64,000 nucleotides of DNA from Lunularia cruciata. Its lineage: Eukaryota > Streptophyta > Marchantiopsida > Lunulariales > Lunulariaceae. The notes under the pieces were generated by a model, which was given only the letters and a program-made list of their open reading frames with translations, was not told the origin of the DNA and made no database searches. Below are positions 47,427 to 60,400 of this stretch, one piece after another (positions within the stretch are counted from its first letter, which is position 1; each line of letters begins with the position of its first letter). The DNA lies in assembly GCA_948567375.1 (NCBI GenBank), contig OX419756.1, positions 7,817,001 through 7,881,000 on the forward strand, written 5' to 3'. Made by a program: the position numbers and the translations under genes.

Positions 47427-49045
47427 TAACGTTTATCATGAATTTGCACTGTATCACTTCAAAACAAGCTACCTCATATTAACCAGCTGATCACTAAACC
47501 AAAATGTGGAAGTAAAAACTGAGTATATTCCTTTTGTACTAGTCGACTATTATGGAGTTCCGCGTGAACTATCACGCAAAATACGTGAATTTGAGCCCAA
47601 GTTATCAGGAGGGTAGTATAGAGTATTGCTCTGCGGATCATCAGAAAGTCATCGCAAATGTGATGAAAGGTATAATGAGGTTCTTAGTTCATAGTTAAGG
47701 TCATGATTAGTTTACCTGCCTCTTCCTTAAAAGAGAAAAGCTATAAATACATAGTTTTGGTCATGATCAGTTTACCAGTCTCTCCTTACAAGATATTAAG
47801 TTATAAACACTCACATGCTGGAGTCTAGAACTGTGAGACAGATTGTGTAAATGAAGCCTGGTCCTTTCCTCCCAGGCTTTTTGTACAGTCCCTATCAAGG
47901 GTTTGGACAGTCCCTGCTGATCGCTACTCCTCACTATATGTCGTAAACTTTCGCAGACGTTTTAATGTCACATGTGTTGGTGCTGTTGGAGGATCGTGTC
48001 GACCAACGAACCCGACGGTGACTTCGAACTGATCACAGAGAGGCTAGTATTGGACCGGAACTTCAACAATAGTACTGTGGAACTTCAGCAACGCACAGTA
48101 TTGTGTTGCTGTATCCGTGTACGTCCCCACGATTCTGTCATACAATACCATCTTTCTCCCTTAATGCATCAGTAAGTACACCACCAACTAAATGGGCCCA
48201 ATTTAATGCAAACAGAACTGTACACGCGCTGTACGTTCTGAGATTATACCGTATATAATCCGTCTTTCTGTTCACAAGCCTGAAATTGTCCTGACTGAGA
48301 CTCATCATGGACGACTACAGGTCACAAACTATCTTCTATTTCATCCTCACTGACCCAGAATCTGTTCAAGTACTACTGTACTGTGCTGCACCCAGTTCAT
48401 CAGTGCTAGATGTGATTGAGCGCAACATCTACTTCAGATTCTTCGTCGTTTCACATTTCCATAAATTCCTTGGAATGTTCTCTTGTAAGCTTACATGCCG
48501 CCTACAGTACACTATTCGTAAACTTATCGGTGAAGTACCGAGGTCTTGCTATATGAATTCCCTTATGCATGATTACATCCCCGCTTCTGAAGACTTACAT
48601 TCTCAACTAGATGGACTTTACCAAAATAGATCACATGTCATTCCATGTGCATCTCGTCCATATTTCTGAACTTGTAAAATAAACGACTTCATATGTGATG
48701 GTTAGCGTATCATTAACAGTCTATATACTGTAATAGGAAGTGCTAATTTAAAGCAATGATCTTAATCATTGTTAGCAAAAGTTAACAGTTCTAGGCCTAG
48801 TTGGCCCTCGGCTTCCGATTCTTGATTGCCATCAACTGTTTATCTAGTTTTATGCAAATGGCCACTGGTAATGGCTGGAGAATGAGAGTATATGATACTA
48901 TATGGACATAACAAAAACCTCAATAAGGACTTTAATGAGAATATGGTTGAGAATGGGTACCCGACGTCAAGCCATATTGTATAGTTCATCGTACATAGTA
49001 GTTTGAATTTATGGAAGGTATTTCTAGATAGGATCTCACCTGAAT
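47427..49045. other. Intergenic with a 61-bp tandem duplication
   Basis: Around 47,692-47,815 two copies of a 61-bp unit begin GGTCATGATTAGTTTACC and GGTCATGATCAGTTTACC. Each ends in a TATAAA-like word. A 120-codon frame at 48,307-48,669 has no support beyond its length. Confidence 0.5.
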
Positions 49046-49052
49046 TGTTAAA

Positions 49053-49160
49053 GGAAAAAGGTAACTGCGTAGAGAACACGAAGGATGGGAAGACCCAATC
49101 AAGCCGTACAAGGGCGAGTCGAAAAAGGTAAAATGGGGCTAGGTTCCAATAGAGTCTAAA
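49053..49160 (-). mobile_element. RLE tail insertion (108 bp) with 7-bp direct repeats
   Basis: Minus-strand copy of the 3' end (GCGTAGAGAACACGAAGGAT and CAAGCCGTACAAGGG on plus), reaching back to the stop/hairpin region. It is flanked by TGTTAAA at 49,046-49,052 and 49,161-49,167. The right flank has several TGTTAAA words, so the TSD is less certain. Confidence 0.78.
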
Positions 49161-49167
49161 TGTTAAA

Positions 49168-51249
49168 ATGTTAAACTGTTAAAATGAATGTAAATATTAA
49201 TAATGTGATTTACAAGTAAGAATCTCAATATTAAAAGAGAATCTCAATATTAGAAGAGGTTTCCAGGTTTTCCGATGAGAAAAGTATTCAAGTGTTCTCG
49301 GGGCTCACGTTGCTTGTAACTATGAGATGTGAAAAACGCTTTATTCAATATACTACGGTCATGATATTACAAGAGTTCAACAGAAACTACAAACTAGCCG
49401 GACAAGTATTGTAACTATAGATTATGTCATTTAAAGAGTTCTTCCAGCTTTCAAAATTTTAAATTACTCAAAGAAGATCGGGATTTTTTTATTCTTACGT
49501 TTCTGACGAATCCACATAAGGACTTAAGATTAAAAATATATATATTATATTACATTTTATTCTATTGTGAAGGATACAGAGAAGATGAATCAAAATTTAT
49601 GAAAGGCACCATATTATCCAACAAATATTTTTATAATCACTTGTTAGTGATGATATCAAGAAGAAAAGTTCCTCATATGAAAAAATTGATCGAAGGCATC
49701 CAAAAAGTTATCTTTTTGGGTAGAATTATATGTATATGATCCATCATCAACCCTTTAGATACGAATCCCACAATCCCAGATCTTTGTTACTTAAACCCTT
49801 CATCTTGTCTCCTAATAATATAAGTTGGTAGGGTATGGGATTTGTCATAAAACGAGCAACTTCCGATAGGTGAGAAAAGCTAATTTTGTGTCTCATTCAT
49901 TTTATATATGGTGATTTACTATCTAGAATAAGAATTTGAGAATAAACTTAGCATATCTTAGAATAATTTACGATTTTTTTAATTCTATCTAAGAAAATGA
50001 GTATCTCGGATTCTTTGATTTTATAGTATTTTATAGAGTTAACTGAAAAAGTAATTTGTTCCATGATTATAATATTTCCTTCAGCCAAGTGTAACGTCTG
50101 CAAATGAACTAGCATAACAAATATCTCTATATGTAACAAGTTCAAGCATTTATATTTTTTTAATTTTTTTAATTCTTAATTCATTGATTATCCCAATAAT
50201 ACAATGAGATATTAAATATTTTGGAACCCCCATTCATATAGATAATATTTGTACCCTTATATAAACAGATAAATAAGACGTAACAGGAATAAGCAATAGA
50301 GTATCTATTTTGAATAAAAATATTACTTTACTATAAATTTAAGAATCTAACATGGTACATTTTAAGTAAAATTTCATCCAATACCTCCTTTAGTAAATTT
50401 CCTGTGTAAATTACTCACTTTATGAATATCTTTTGACATGAATTTCAGGAATTCGTATAGAGATCTCTTTGTATAAACTTTGTTACACAATAATCAATGT
50501 ATTACATTCGAATTTATAGTCTGTAGGTTTATTTCTTTAGCTAAGCTATTTGTGAGAAGTTCTTATGTTTCTTTAAGGTTAAATGTTTAAGCATTATCTT
50601 GAATAATTAATAACACTAAAAAATTAATGTTTTAGATAACCAGGGAGTAGAAAAAGATAGTATACACCATATGGTTGATCTCTTGAACCAGACGTTAAAG
50701 TGACCTTTATATGATAGGTCACTTAGCTACTTTCCATTGCTTCAACACTGCAGGCTAAACTAAGCAATGTTGGGTTAGTATTACACCAATCACCACACCT
50801 GATGAGTTGGAGTGGTCATCCTGATTATGATCTTATCTCAGATACGAGGTTTAATGATTGATTTAAGTTACCAAGAGCTTAAACCGGCCGTGTTTTGATT
50901 TTTCGTTGTACTTTAGAAAAGTTAAGCCTCCATTTGCTTTGATTTCTATTTTCTTCTGGAGCTGACAATAAGTCATCAGAGTCTGACAAGTTGGCAATGT
51001 ATCTTCTAAGTAAGACAAATTGCATATTACCTGAGAATATCTCGGAATATGATAGAAGCTCCAGGTTTTGTTGTTTACGACCTGATCGTAATGTATTTGA
51101 TTAAAACATAACTGATATATGCGGGATGTTCTGTCATTGTCTTTTCTCTTTCTCGAGGTCGAATCCCCCGAATATCTCAACCGACTGTTGATACCTGGGT
51201 GTTTTATTTTTCTGGATTAGGTTTAGAATATGAGTGAAATGGAGAAGAA
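49168..51249. other. AT-rich intergenic, no gene seen
   Basis: Very AT-rich from 49.5 to 50.6 kb; no coding or RNA gene that I can support. Confidence 0.45.
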
Positions 51250-51350
51250 AGCGACACACATAAGATAACAAGAAGGACAGTAATGGCCTTGATGGGATGG
51301 ACCCATTAAGCCGTACAGTGGACCAGGTAAAATAAACCTAAAACCCCAAG
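51250..51350 (-). mobile_element. RLE tail insertion, divergent subtype
   Basis: The plus strand reads GCGACACACATAAGATAACA then ATTAAGCCGTACAGTGGACC, recognisable as a diverged reverse-complement tail. It shares with 53,371-53,480 a block ('CATAAGATAACAAGAAGGA' versus 'CATAGGATAGCAAGAAGGA') not present in the main subtype. No clear TSD. Confidence 0.65.
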
Positions 51351-53254
51351 CAAAATAGTGCATCGTGGTTTCTGCTGACAGTGTGTATGGGATAATGCCA
51401 GGTTTTAAAATATCTCATGCTCTGTACCCCTTTATATCAGGTTGACATCAGCGTACTGACAATTCGAAAGATCGATAAGTACTGACATGTTGACCCGAAT
51501 TATAGAGCTCACTTCATCTCAGTTAAATGAAATATATAAAATGTGAATTCAGCCCATACATTATATGCGTGTAAAGAAGAGTTCCGATCAGTGACATAAC
51601 TCTCTATGGCTCTGATCAGATCAATGACATAACTACTGTATGCTCTTGATCTGCAGCTCAGAACTGTTATATGTCAGTCTTACAGTAAATATCACAGAGT
51701 TTGAGACGTAGGTAAAGACAATTGGGTTCTAGTACATTAGATTTTGCTGATTTGGCTGATTGAAGAAGTAGCTTCAAAATAAGGTTCAAAAAGCTAAGAA
51801 GGAGATTTAGAGATATATAGATATACCATCTAGACAGATTTATTTTTTGACAGAATAGGCAGGAGCTGTCGTTCGATTTACAAATTCTACCTCTAAAATT
51901 CAGGAACCTGGTACAATTATATGTATCTATGATTGTATATTCAACTCAGGAACATATGGATATTATATAATATTTAGAATTTGATTCACGAGCACTCCAA
52001 GAGTGCTTTGTAGTTTGGCCCGTTTAAACCAGGTTGTAGAAAAGCTTTGGTTGGAAAGTAGCACGCTTCAATATATAAATTTCCTCATTATTCAAATAGA
52101 TCCTATTTTACAGTATCTTCCCATAGGACTCTAACGTCACCTCCATACGCATTTCCTTGAATTTTCATCTCATGCATGAAATTCTCTACGCATATTCTTG
52201 CTACCTTAACTTTTAGTAAAGTCAAGCTCCTCCAACGAACCGAAAGAATTTACGAAGGATGGAAAATTTCAAGAAAACTCATGCCACGCGATAGCAGTTG
52301 ATAGAAACCAAGTTACTAAGTTGGTGTCCGCCATGCATCCTGTACCCTAGTGTGATAACCTAACTTTTTATTTCATGTGCTAAAATAAATACCAAAATAT
52401 ATTGACTTAAACACCTAGCAAGCTTTAAGTCCCGGTAGTAAAGGACAGAAGTTGAAGAGAACCAACTAGTATATTTGATTATACCGTCAAATAGATGACC
52501 TACATTGCACTGACTTACTTTGGGTTAAAGTGCAACTTCTGAATATAAAATCGAGATCTGGATATAAAGTCCTCTCCACATACCGATGCTGATGGGTATA
52601 TGACTCCAGTTTCCACTACGCGCTCGACTCCCTCAAGTCCATAAACAGTTGGAGTAAATTTGACCTGTCTGAGCGTTCTACCAGTCTTCCCACTATCAAG
52701 CAGACGGGGATGAGAGACTACACATTTGTGTGCACTGTTCTGTGGCGAGTTAAGTCTTACTACAGGATCCAGACGCTGACTGATCCAGTTTTGATGCCTT
52801 CCATCGACTTGGATGATGCCGTAATAGTAACCGGACCACCCACGCCGTTGTTAGGTGTATCAGTAAAGCGCGGGTCTGCTGCCACCAATTCACCTTAATT
52901 ACGACAGTGCATCGTTTCTTCACTTCTGTTCAATTTGGAAGCTGGATTCGAGGATCTGTGTCGTCAAACTTTTCAAATGGAAAAGCCTGCTGGATTCCAA
53001 TCGCTGATTTCGCCGATTCTCTCTGGATTCCAGTCTCATGTCAATTTACGACTATGATTTCATCGCCGTGAGAGCCTGAACTATACATCTCATAGAGCGT
53101 TATAGACGCTATCCTACAGGTACCTGCAGCAGTATTATGGCAAAGCATGAGAAGGGGAGTTTGACATAAATTTGCGTATATTCATGCATGCCCGATGCAT
53201 GAGAGAGAGTTCCTAATAAAAGCAGAACAAGTACGTTGGCTTTATCTTATTACG
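51351..53254. other. Intergenic, no gene recognised
   Basis: Mixed composition. A near-duplicate phrase GATCAGTGACATAACT / GATCAATGACATAACT occurs at about 51,588-51,635. Short frames (52,710-52,898) are unsupported. Confidence 0.45.
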
Positions 53255-53308
53255 GCTTGATGGGGTCTTCCAATCCTTCGTGTTTGCTGCGCGGTCGCTT
53301 TTTCTCTC
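53255..53308 (+). mobile_element. RLE tail insertion (54 bp) with 6-bp direct repeats
   Basis: GCTTGATGGGGTCTTCCAAT continues to GCGCGGTCGCTTTTTC. It is flanked by ATTACG at 53,249-53,254 and 53,309-53,314. The short TSD could be chance, but the insertion itself is clear. Confidence 0.78.
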
Positions 53309-53370
53309 ATTACGATTGAAAAATCATTTCATTGTTTTGTCCAATGACAGTAAGTGTATCCGTAAGACGA

Positions 53371-53480
53371 AAGAAAGGGGCACGCATAGGATAGCAAGAA
53401 GGATCGGAAGACCATCAAACCATACGAGGATAAAACCTAAAAGGGGAAAAGGTAGAAAGGGGATAATCCCCAATAGAATG
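53371..53480 (-). mobile_element. RLE tail insertion, divergent subtype, covarying hairpin
   Basis: Minus-strand tail extending through hairpin 2 and hairpin 1. Hairpin 1 (53,459-53,471) has A-T in place of the C-G closing pair. It lies only about 60 bp from the oppositely oriented 53,255 insertion. Confidence 0.75.
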
Positions 53481-53668
53481 AACGTTTTTAAAGGCTATAT
53501 ATTTTAATTCCCCTTTTAATCAAGGTCGGATAAATATCAATCACTGGTAGATGACGATTTGTACGTTTGTACCCATTTTTAAACGTTTTTAAAGACTATG
53601 TATTTTAATTCCCATTTTAATCAAGGTCGGATATATATCAATCACTGGTAGATGACGATTTGTACCAA
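53481..53668. repeat. 101-bp tandem duplication
   Basis: AACGTTTTTAAAGGCTATAT at 53,481 recurs with two changes at 53,582. The following ATCAATCACTGGTAGATGAC is also duplicated at the same spacing. Confidence 0.9.
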
Positions 53669-54216
53669 GAGTGACTTAGTGAGAGGTTGTTTGACTCGAA
53701 TGTCAGAGGTGAAGCCGTCCAAAGAAGAATCTTCATTTCCAGTAAGATTGCTCTAAAAGTCCTTCACCGAAAAGTATACTCGTGCATATGGTTTCATGAG
53801 TTAACTTTAAATTATGAGTTTAATCTTTCGTTATAAGAATGAAAAGACTCTGAATTGTGAAATAATTCATAATGCAGGAGAAGTCCTTGAAGTGAGAACA
53901 ACTCTCTCTTCAAGAACTCTCTTTAAAAATAACTTCTACCATGTTCACTAAGTCTAACTGCTAAGAAAGGGGAGCTAATAGTAAACCCCGAGGGAACAAA
54001 AGAAAGGAGTACAAGGCACTGTACGGTGCAAGAAGGGGGAAGTCCAATGAGAGCAAAACTCAAACCCGAAATACCTCAAGAGCAAGGAGAGATGCAAAAG
54101 AGAAACCACCAATGCACCTACTGGTGGATGATATGGTAGAGATCCTTCAAAAGAATGTCAGGCAAGTGAGGTGGGAGAGCCCTAGACAAATGGGCACTCT
54201 TATTGCGGCCGCCCAT
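53669..54216. other. No gene recognised
   Basis: Moderately AT-rich; the last 100 bp may be 3' flank of the RLE-like fragment that follows on the minus strand. Confidence 0.4.
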
Positions 54217-54600
54217 CTATAAAGGTTTAAGGTTTGAGAGCAATGTAGAGTGACCGACTGTCCAAGGTAGGAAATGAGCAAGGCTTGGGAGATAGCCATA
54301 GCTCCTCTCCCAACAATGATCCAGTGTAGCATCCAGAAGCACCCTGTCAAAGTGATTATGAAGATGCCCAAAGATCTCCACTGCTAGGGGAACAAAAGTA
54401 TCCAAGGAGAGGCCCGGTGCAATAGTTGCCGCTGCTCCTGCCTGAACACCTACATGTGCAAGGACCTTTGCCAATAGGGGGTTTGCAACCACCACATCAA
54501 ACAATGAGCATCTCCCCTGCACAAATGTGACAATATCTGCTCTCACCTAGCATGAAGGTGGTCTTGAAAGGCCCAACCACCTTTCAATTTGAACATGAAA
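54217..54600 (-). pseudogene. RLE nuclease fragment, second lineage
   Basis: A minus-strand open stretch reads 'VRADIVTFVQGRCSLFDVVV', again RAD-x12-D. It is followed by 'SLDTFVPLAVEIFGHLHNHF' and 'LDHCWERSYGYLPSLAHFLP', collinear with 'FVPLALELYGAM' and 'YFVAYFRQRVSIALH' of the 40-kb copy. Sequence identity is low, so it belongs to a different but related element. The zinc-finger part and the 3' tail of the main family are not seen. It is isolated and truncated on both sides. Confidence 0.65.
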
Positions 54601-55531
54601 CCATGAAGCTCCGAGGAGCTATGCCACCTAAGGCTAAAAGGTCTGACAATCAGGACTAGTGTTTAGCTAGTGAATCTAAAACTAGAATTTAGCATAGTAC
54701 AATATCCATTCCATGAGAGTAAACTTACCTTTTCAGACCTGGGTTAGACACTTTGGTAATAAACAAGAACATAAGACCACCCACAGTGTTGCTTCTTACT
54801 CAAATTAGACGCTTGCATTGTATGATTATTACATGCACAAGTTATTCAGATTATGCCCAACTTCCGAAGTACTTCAGATTGTTTTACTACAGCATGTATA
54901 CCAAACTAAAATTTGAGTTTTAAGCACCGAGAAGCATCCTTTATCATTTCTAATCCTATTGCATTGTTTTAAGTACATATAAGGGACTTTGCTTACTAAT
55001 ACATTATTACCATTATTTTGTAGTGTCATGTAGTAACAAGCAGGGTTGGTTTCCACATTATTCTGCTTTAGGGAAGAATTTTATAATTATTTAAAAATTA
55101 CAATATATTTTGTAATTCTGCAGATACCTCTAGAGTTTTTGGACATTTAGATTTGTTGGGTTTACATAAGATACTAACCAAAGAGATAATTTAACCTTCT
55201 CTCACAAATTTAACCTTCTTTGCTCACATCACGATGTGTAACTTTAGATCCCAACAATCATTGTTTTTGGATTTTTTGAAATATTTAGTTTTTAAATATG
55301 CTGATGGTATTACCTTGCATAACATAACATAGCATGAGGTGTTTTGGCTTGATATACTCAAAATTGTGAAATATAATATTTGGATCTCCAAAATTACAAT
55401 TTTAGGTATTTTAGAGCAAAACTTGAACTCTAAATTCTGTAGATGATGCATATGGGTCATGGATGTCACATTATCGCTAAGCATTTGTATTCTTTTCTTA
55501 TATATAGATAGTTAATGATTGAGCCAAAATA
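54601..55531. other. AT-rich intergenic, no gene seen
   Basis: No supported coding frame; flanks the B derivative on its left. Confidence 0.45.
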
Positions 55532-57411
55532 TGTAAAACCAATAGCTAGACATATTATCTCGAGGTGAAAATTGGCTTGGTAATATTTGGAAGGATGTTA
55601 TGTATGATGGACTAAGTAAATCAGATAGAGGTTTTACCAAAAAAGTACTTTTACTAATAGTGCATAAGCCCAAAGTAGCAAAAAACTTCAAAACCAATTT
55701 TGGAGATTCAAACGGATGAATTAGGCCTAAAAATTATATAAATTCTTTCCCTAATATAAGGAGAGGTTGTCATTCCCTCCACTCCTATTATTCTCATAGA
55801 GAGCTTTCCAATGGTATCTCACCCATGTGATTTTGAGATTCTTATAAGAAGATTCACTAAAGATTCACTCCTCTCAAAGCTTGTTTGACCAACCAGATAG
55901 GACCAGAACCAACTTGCCACCCATGCATGCAACTAATCAAAGGGTAGAGCTTGTCACATATGACCAATCCATGTATCTGATCTGATCCAAGGGTGAAGCT
56001 TATTTTGAGAGAATCCTCTTTGCTAAATAATTCAAGACAATGTGTTCTTTTGGGGCATCTAAGTTATGAGTGTGAAACTTTGTGTTTCTTCTTCTTGTTT
56101 TCTCTTGGGAGTTATCTTGTCCTCGGAACATTACAATGCTATCAGAGTAAGTGTTTCAATCCAAGATAGTGAATCACCCTTCTTGGAAGAACATGAGCTA
56201 TTGAGATTGAGTAATCTCGTGGAGAGAAACCATAGTGCAATCAATAGATTAAGAGTGTTTTAGAGAGAGGATGGGATGGAGGCTGTTGGAGGACAATTTT
56301 CAGCACCCTGCTTTTTGTTCTTGAATCCGTTCCACATCAAGATTATATATATCCAATGAGAGCAAGTGAGAGTATATCTTCTTTACCATTTTGGACCAGA
56401 GTTCATGAATATAATGATGATTTCACCAAACATGGTGCTATTATCTGTAATGATCTGCAATAGAGAGTGGGATCTGACAATCTACATTCTGTTGTGATGG
56501 ATTTGCATAAACCAAATCCTCTTCCTTTCAACACTCAAGCAAAAATTTACTATGTGTTTATACCAAAAGTGTTGTTTAGGGATTTCATAGTCCACAATTT
56601 GGTGAGGAATATTATCAATGAAAGATTTTGAAGTCCTAATGGTAGTCCCAATTTTTTTTACCTCCTCTTGAGTGATCATATCAACTCTCCTGTTGAAGTA
56701 AGAAGTAGTGATTGAGTGTCGTGTGTAAGAATCATGGACCCATAGTTATAGGATTTGATGCAAGGGATGTTAAACCAAGTTTCAAGAGATCAAGATGACC
56801 ATGGAGGCATTGCAAAGTCAAGTACATACCTTTAGGAATGATCAAATAATGCAAAAAGGAGAACCATCTCAAAACCCAATACCAATGGCTAAAGTACTTG
56901 GAGAGTCAATGCCAATGACACCAACCCCGGTCAACAAAGAAGCCACATTGTTACTATGGATGAAGAAGACGTGCAATATTGAGCCTTACAAGGGGTAAGT
57001 TTCCATGTGAGTAGTGTAGAACTGGATTTCAAGAATGAATCGATACTTTTGATCATTCACAACATAGATCACCGATCATTTAGCATATGTGTTTGCATGT
57101 TGGTACTTGACCAATAAAGCACTCACATGGTATGATGCTTGGGAATGATCAATGTTGGCAGAAGGAAGAGAGGTCAATTGGATAGCAATGCAAGAAGAGT
57201 TATTGAATAATTTCCAATCCGTGGATTCCATGCATATGGCACCAACTTGACTATGGGGGTTGAAGTAGAAAGAACAACATATGAGAGAACGTGGACGCAT
57301 TTCTTGATTTATAAGTCACAATAACCGACATGAGCCTTGGGGGTTATCTTGTCCTTGGAACATTAAAAAACTCTAAATTCTTGGGGGTTATCTTGTACTC
57401 AAAATATTATA
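55532..57411 (+). mobile_element. Element B deletion derivative with 5-bp TSD
   Basis: A 604-bp 5' LTR (55,532-56,135), a mutated PBS (TGCTATCAGAGT), leader and gag fragments, and only about 30 bp of the 3' LTR end (57,381-57,411). It is flanked by AAATA at 55,527-55,531 and 57,412-57,416. A second LTR-end-like phrase (GGGGGTTATCTTGTCCTTGG) occurs at about 57,341. All of pol is missing. Confidence 0.82.
56690..57300 (+). pseudogene. Gag remnant of element B derivative
   Basis: It aligns with the gag of element B at 17.9-18.4 kb: ATGACCATGGAGGCATTGCA corresponds to the 'MTMEELQ' codons. ACATGGTATGATGCTTGGGA corresponds to 'TWYDAWE'. Stops and a large internal deletion leave no usable frame. 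Confidence 0.75.
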
Positions 57412-57416
57412 AAATA

Positions 57417-60400
57417 CCTCTAAAAATATACAATAAAATGCAAAAGCTTTTCAAATTTGCATTTAAAGTTTTCATTGGCTTTTTATATTATTTCTAAACT
57501 TAATATTTAGCACTCTGAAGTTGGTTATACTAACTTGGGTTTCTTGTATGTTTTAAACACAATGATAGGTTGTAATTTTAAAGTTAGTAAAATGATGGTG
57601 CTGAGTCTATTGGGTTTAGCACACAAGAACTTGAACCTTACAACTATCACCAAGCATACACAAGATAAAAGTAATGAGCACTTCAAATCAATATACAATT
57701 TAATTGATATACATAATTGGCAAAGTAGTGGTCTATCGGAGACTTACCAAGAACAATAATCTCAATTGAACTCTAATATTATCCATGATTTCATTGCTTC
57801 ATTGTCTAAGAAATATGAATATAAGAATCTTATAAATAGACACAAAATGTACTATATTGAGTCTAAGGAATATACTAAGGAGCTAAGGTCACATCATAGA
57901 AAAGTCAAACTTGAATCAAATGCAATTGATTTTCAGCTTAGAGTTTCTAATGCACTTGAAAAAAAATTGGTGATTAAATGGGATTATATGAAAATAGAAG
58001 ATGAAATTAACATTTTTTAGGTCTTGTTCTTTGTTTGAAATTTTAGTAAAATTTCAGTTACTCTTTCTTCTCTTAGTATTATACCCATGTTGCAAAATAT
58101 GCTCTTATCAACTGAATGATATTCTGATGTCTTTCTATTAGTGCTTGAGCAATAAACAATAAAAATTATATTCATAATAGAATACAAAAAGAAAGAGTCA
58201 AGAAAGATAGATTAGTGATCCTAAAGAGCATCATGTATTAAGAAATTCTTGATGCGCATCAATCTATGTTGAAAAAAAAAATAGAGGTAAGATGGTGGGT
58301 TTAAGGAGAAGATATAATGTAGCTTGTACATAGCTTTTGATGAGAAAGAAAAGTTTCCCTTTGCTTCTTTAAAAACTTGGAGTTGAATTAGAGTATGAAA
58401 GAACAATCTATATAGAGTTTATAGATATACTCTTTATAGATTGTCCTTGCCAAAGTATGATTAATAATTTGGATTTATTGTCTTGTGTATATATCAACTT
58501 ATTATTATGATTAGGTAATTATTTTCAATTTGGTCAATCTTTTAGAAAAATATTTTAGTATAATATTAAACTTAAAGCAATATTTTATACAATTTATCCT
58601 TAAGTTGCCATATTATTAAAGAGATATAGAAGGTTAAAATGATCTTGGTGAATTTAAAGTTTGCTTATATACCAAAATGTTGACACTAGAACTCAGATGG
58701 CCCTCAAAATCCTTTCACGATGTGAATTGGCCTTCACTATCATTACAAAAATTAAGAGATAGTCAATATTCATGCAATGTATAGCATATTTATAAAATTC
58801 ATTGTTAAATATCAATTGCAGAATGCTAATTTTATTAATGATAAATTTTTGTTGAGGAAATGGATAATCCATTAAAAGAGTAATATCTATCTTCTTCGAT
58901 AATTACTATCACCAATGCTAATATCCTTTATTCTTAAGGATTCACTTATAGGACACTATACAATGCTCTAGATATTAATAAAAATTCCTTACAATATGCA
59001 AACAAGGAGTGGGGAGGTCTAAAGATCTACAATAGAGCCTATTTGCAAGTTTATTTGATAACGGAACAAGCTTTTAGACTCCTAAAATGTAAATAGAGTG
59101 TATTAGATCTCGAAATTCCTTCTCTAACGAGCTTTTTAATGGTACATACATGCTGCATTTTGTATAATATCTTGTTAAATACAACTAACATCACGTTACC
59201 TTTAAATGAAGTTCTAACCAATGGCATGTACAGATGGATAGGACCATCCAACAATCATAAAATACTAGAGCTTAAAAAGGACCGAGCTGAAGAGCTCAAG
59301 AAGACCAATTGATCTAGAACATTTCTTAGGAAATATAGAATGATAATTTTTAGAAGAAAATGAAATAGTTTTCATGGAAAAAACCATTTAAATATTAAAA
59401 CTTAACATACAACCTTTTCTTATTTAAAAACTATTATCTTCACTTGAGTATATGACAAAAACCTAAATTCACATCTTTGAGATAGTGGAAAAAATGTATA
59501 AAAGAGGCAAGAAATATATTTGAAGCAAAACTTAGAAGGCTTTTAACATTTTATTTTACTAATCTGATAGGCAATCTGGGCTTAATAAGGTTAGCCTTAT
59601 TAACCCTTAGATGCTAACAATAAGCCAAATTTTTATGACCAACAAACACTATATTAGATGTTAAGATTTTCCACATATTGTCACATTTTATTCCAATTTT
59701 GAGGGCCAAAATAAACTTCTTGTACAACATTAAGGGGATTTTAATTGGGATAGAAGATGAAAAGAAATAAGTTCCTATTTCTTTTCATTTTTTATCCACT
59801 TGGAAAATTTTGTAAGGTTTACACCATTATATAAAAATTATAAATACTTTTTATGCACATAGTTCTCCTTTCTATGTCATACTTTGATTTTCAATAGAGA
59901 AAATTATAGAAGTGAGATATTTCAACCCAAATATCAACCCAAATGTCAGTTATATAATTAATACACTATTTATATGAAAAATAATTAATATCAATAATAG
60001 ATATATAAAACCAAATCCAAAGAATCGGATAAGTGGAAATTTCTGAGGTCTAAGCTTCTCACAACCTGAATTAAGAACTATTACTACAACAAGCTAGTAT
60101 TCACATTGATCTTTTTGTAAAAGCTTCCAAAATAAAAAAAAATTAAAATCTAAGAAGCTATATAATAACATTAGAAATATGTTAAGACAGTTAGTGTTCA
60201 TCTGATTGATAGAAAATATTATCTTTTCTTCCCCTAACGTATAACTTAAATCCTTATGTAAAATAAGGACGTTACTTAGCTCCGCGGTCAACCGTAAGTC
60301 CAACTTCATATTCATAAGGAAACTTGCTTGATTCTTTTTGTTTAGATTGAAGTAATCAGGATCTATAAAAAAATTCTGAACCTTCTAGGTGTAATATCAT

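Noticed and set aside
48307..48669. 120-codon frame on the plus strand
   Set aside because: Has an ATG but shows no domain, no homologous feel and no splice or promoter context; length alone is not enough among many chance frames.
50620..50830. Possible 5S rRNA-like or 5S-derived SINE sequence (AAACTAAGCAATGTTGGGTTAG)
   Set aside because: Only short, imperfect resemblance to the 5S internal region; no complete 5S gene or flanking duplication found.
52710..52898. 62-codon frame
   Set aside because: Short, unsupported by domain or context.
57766..58020. 84-codon Lys/Asn/Ile-rich frame
   Set aside because: Composition is that of AT-rich DNA; no start context or family.
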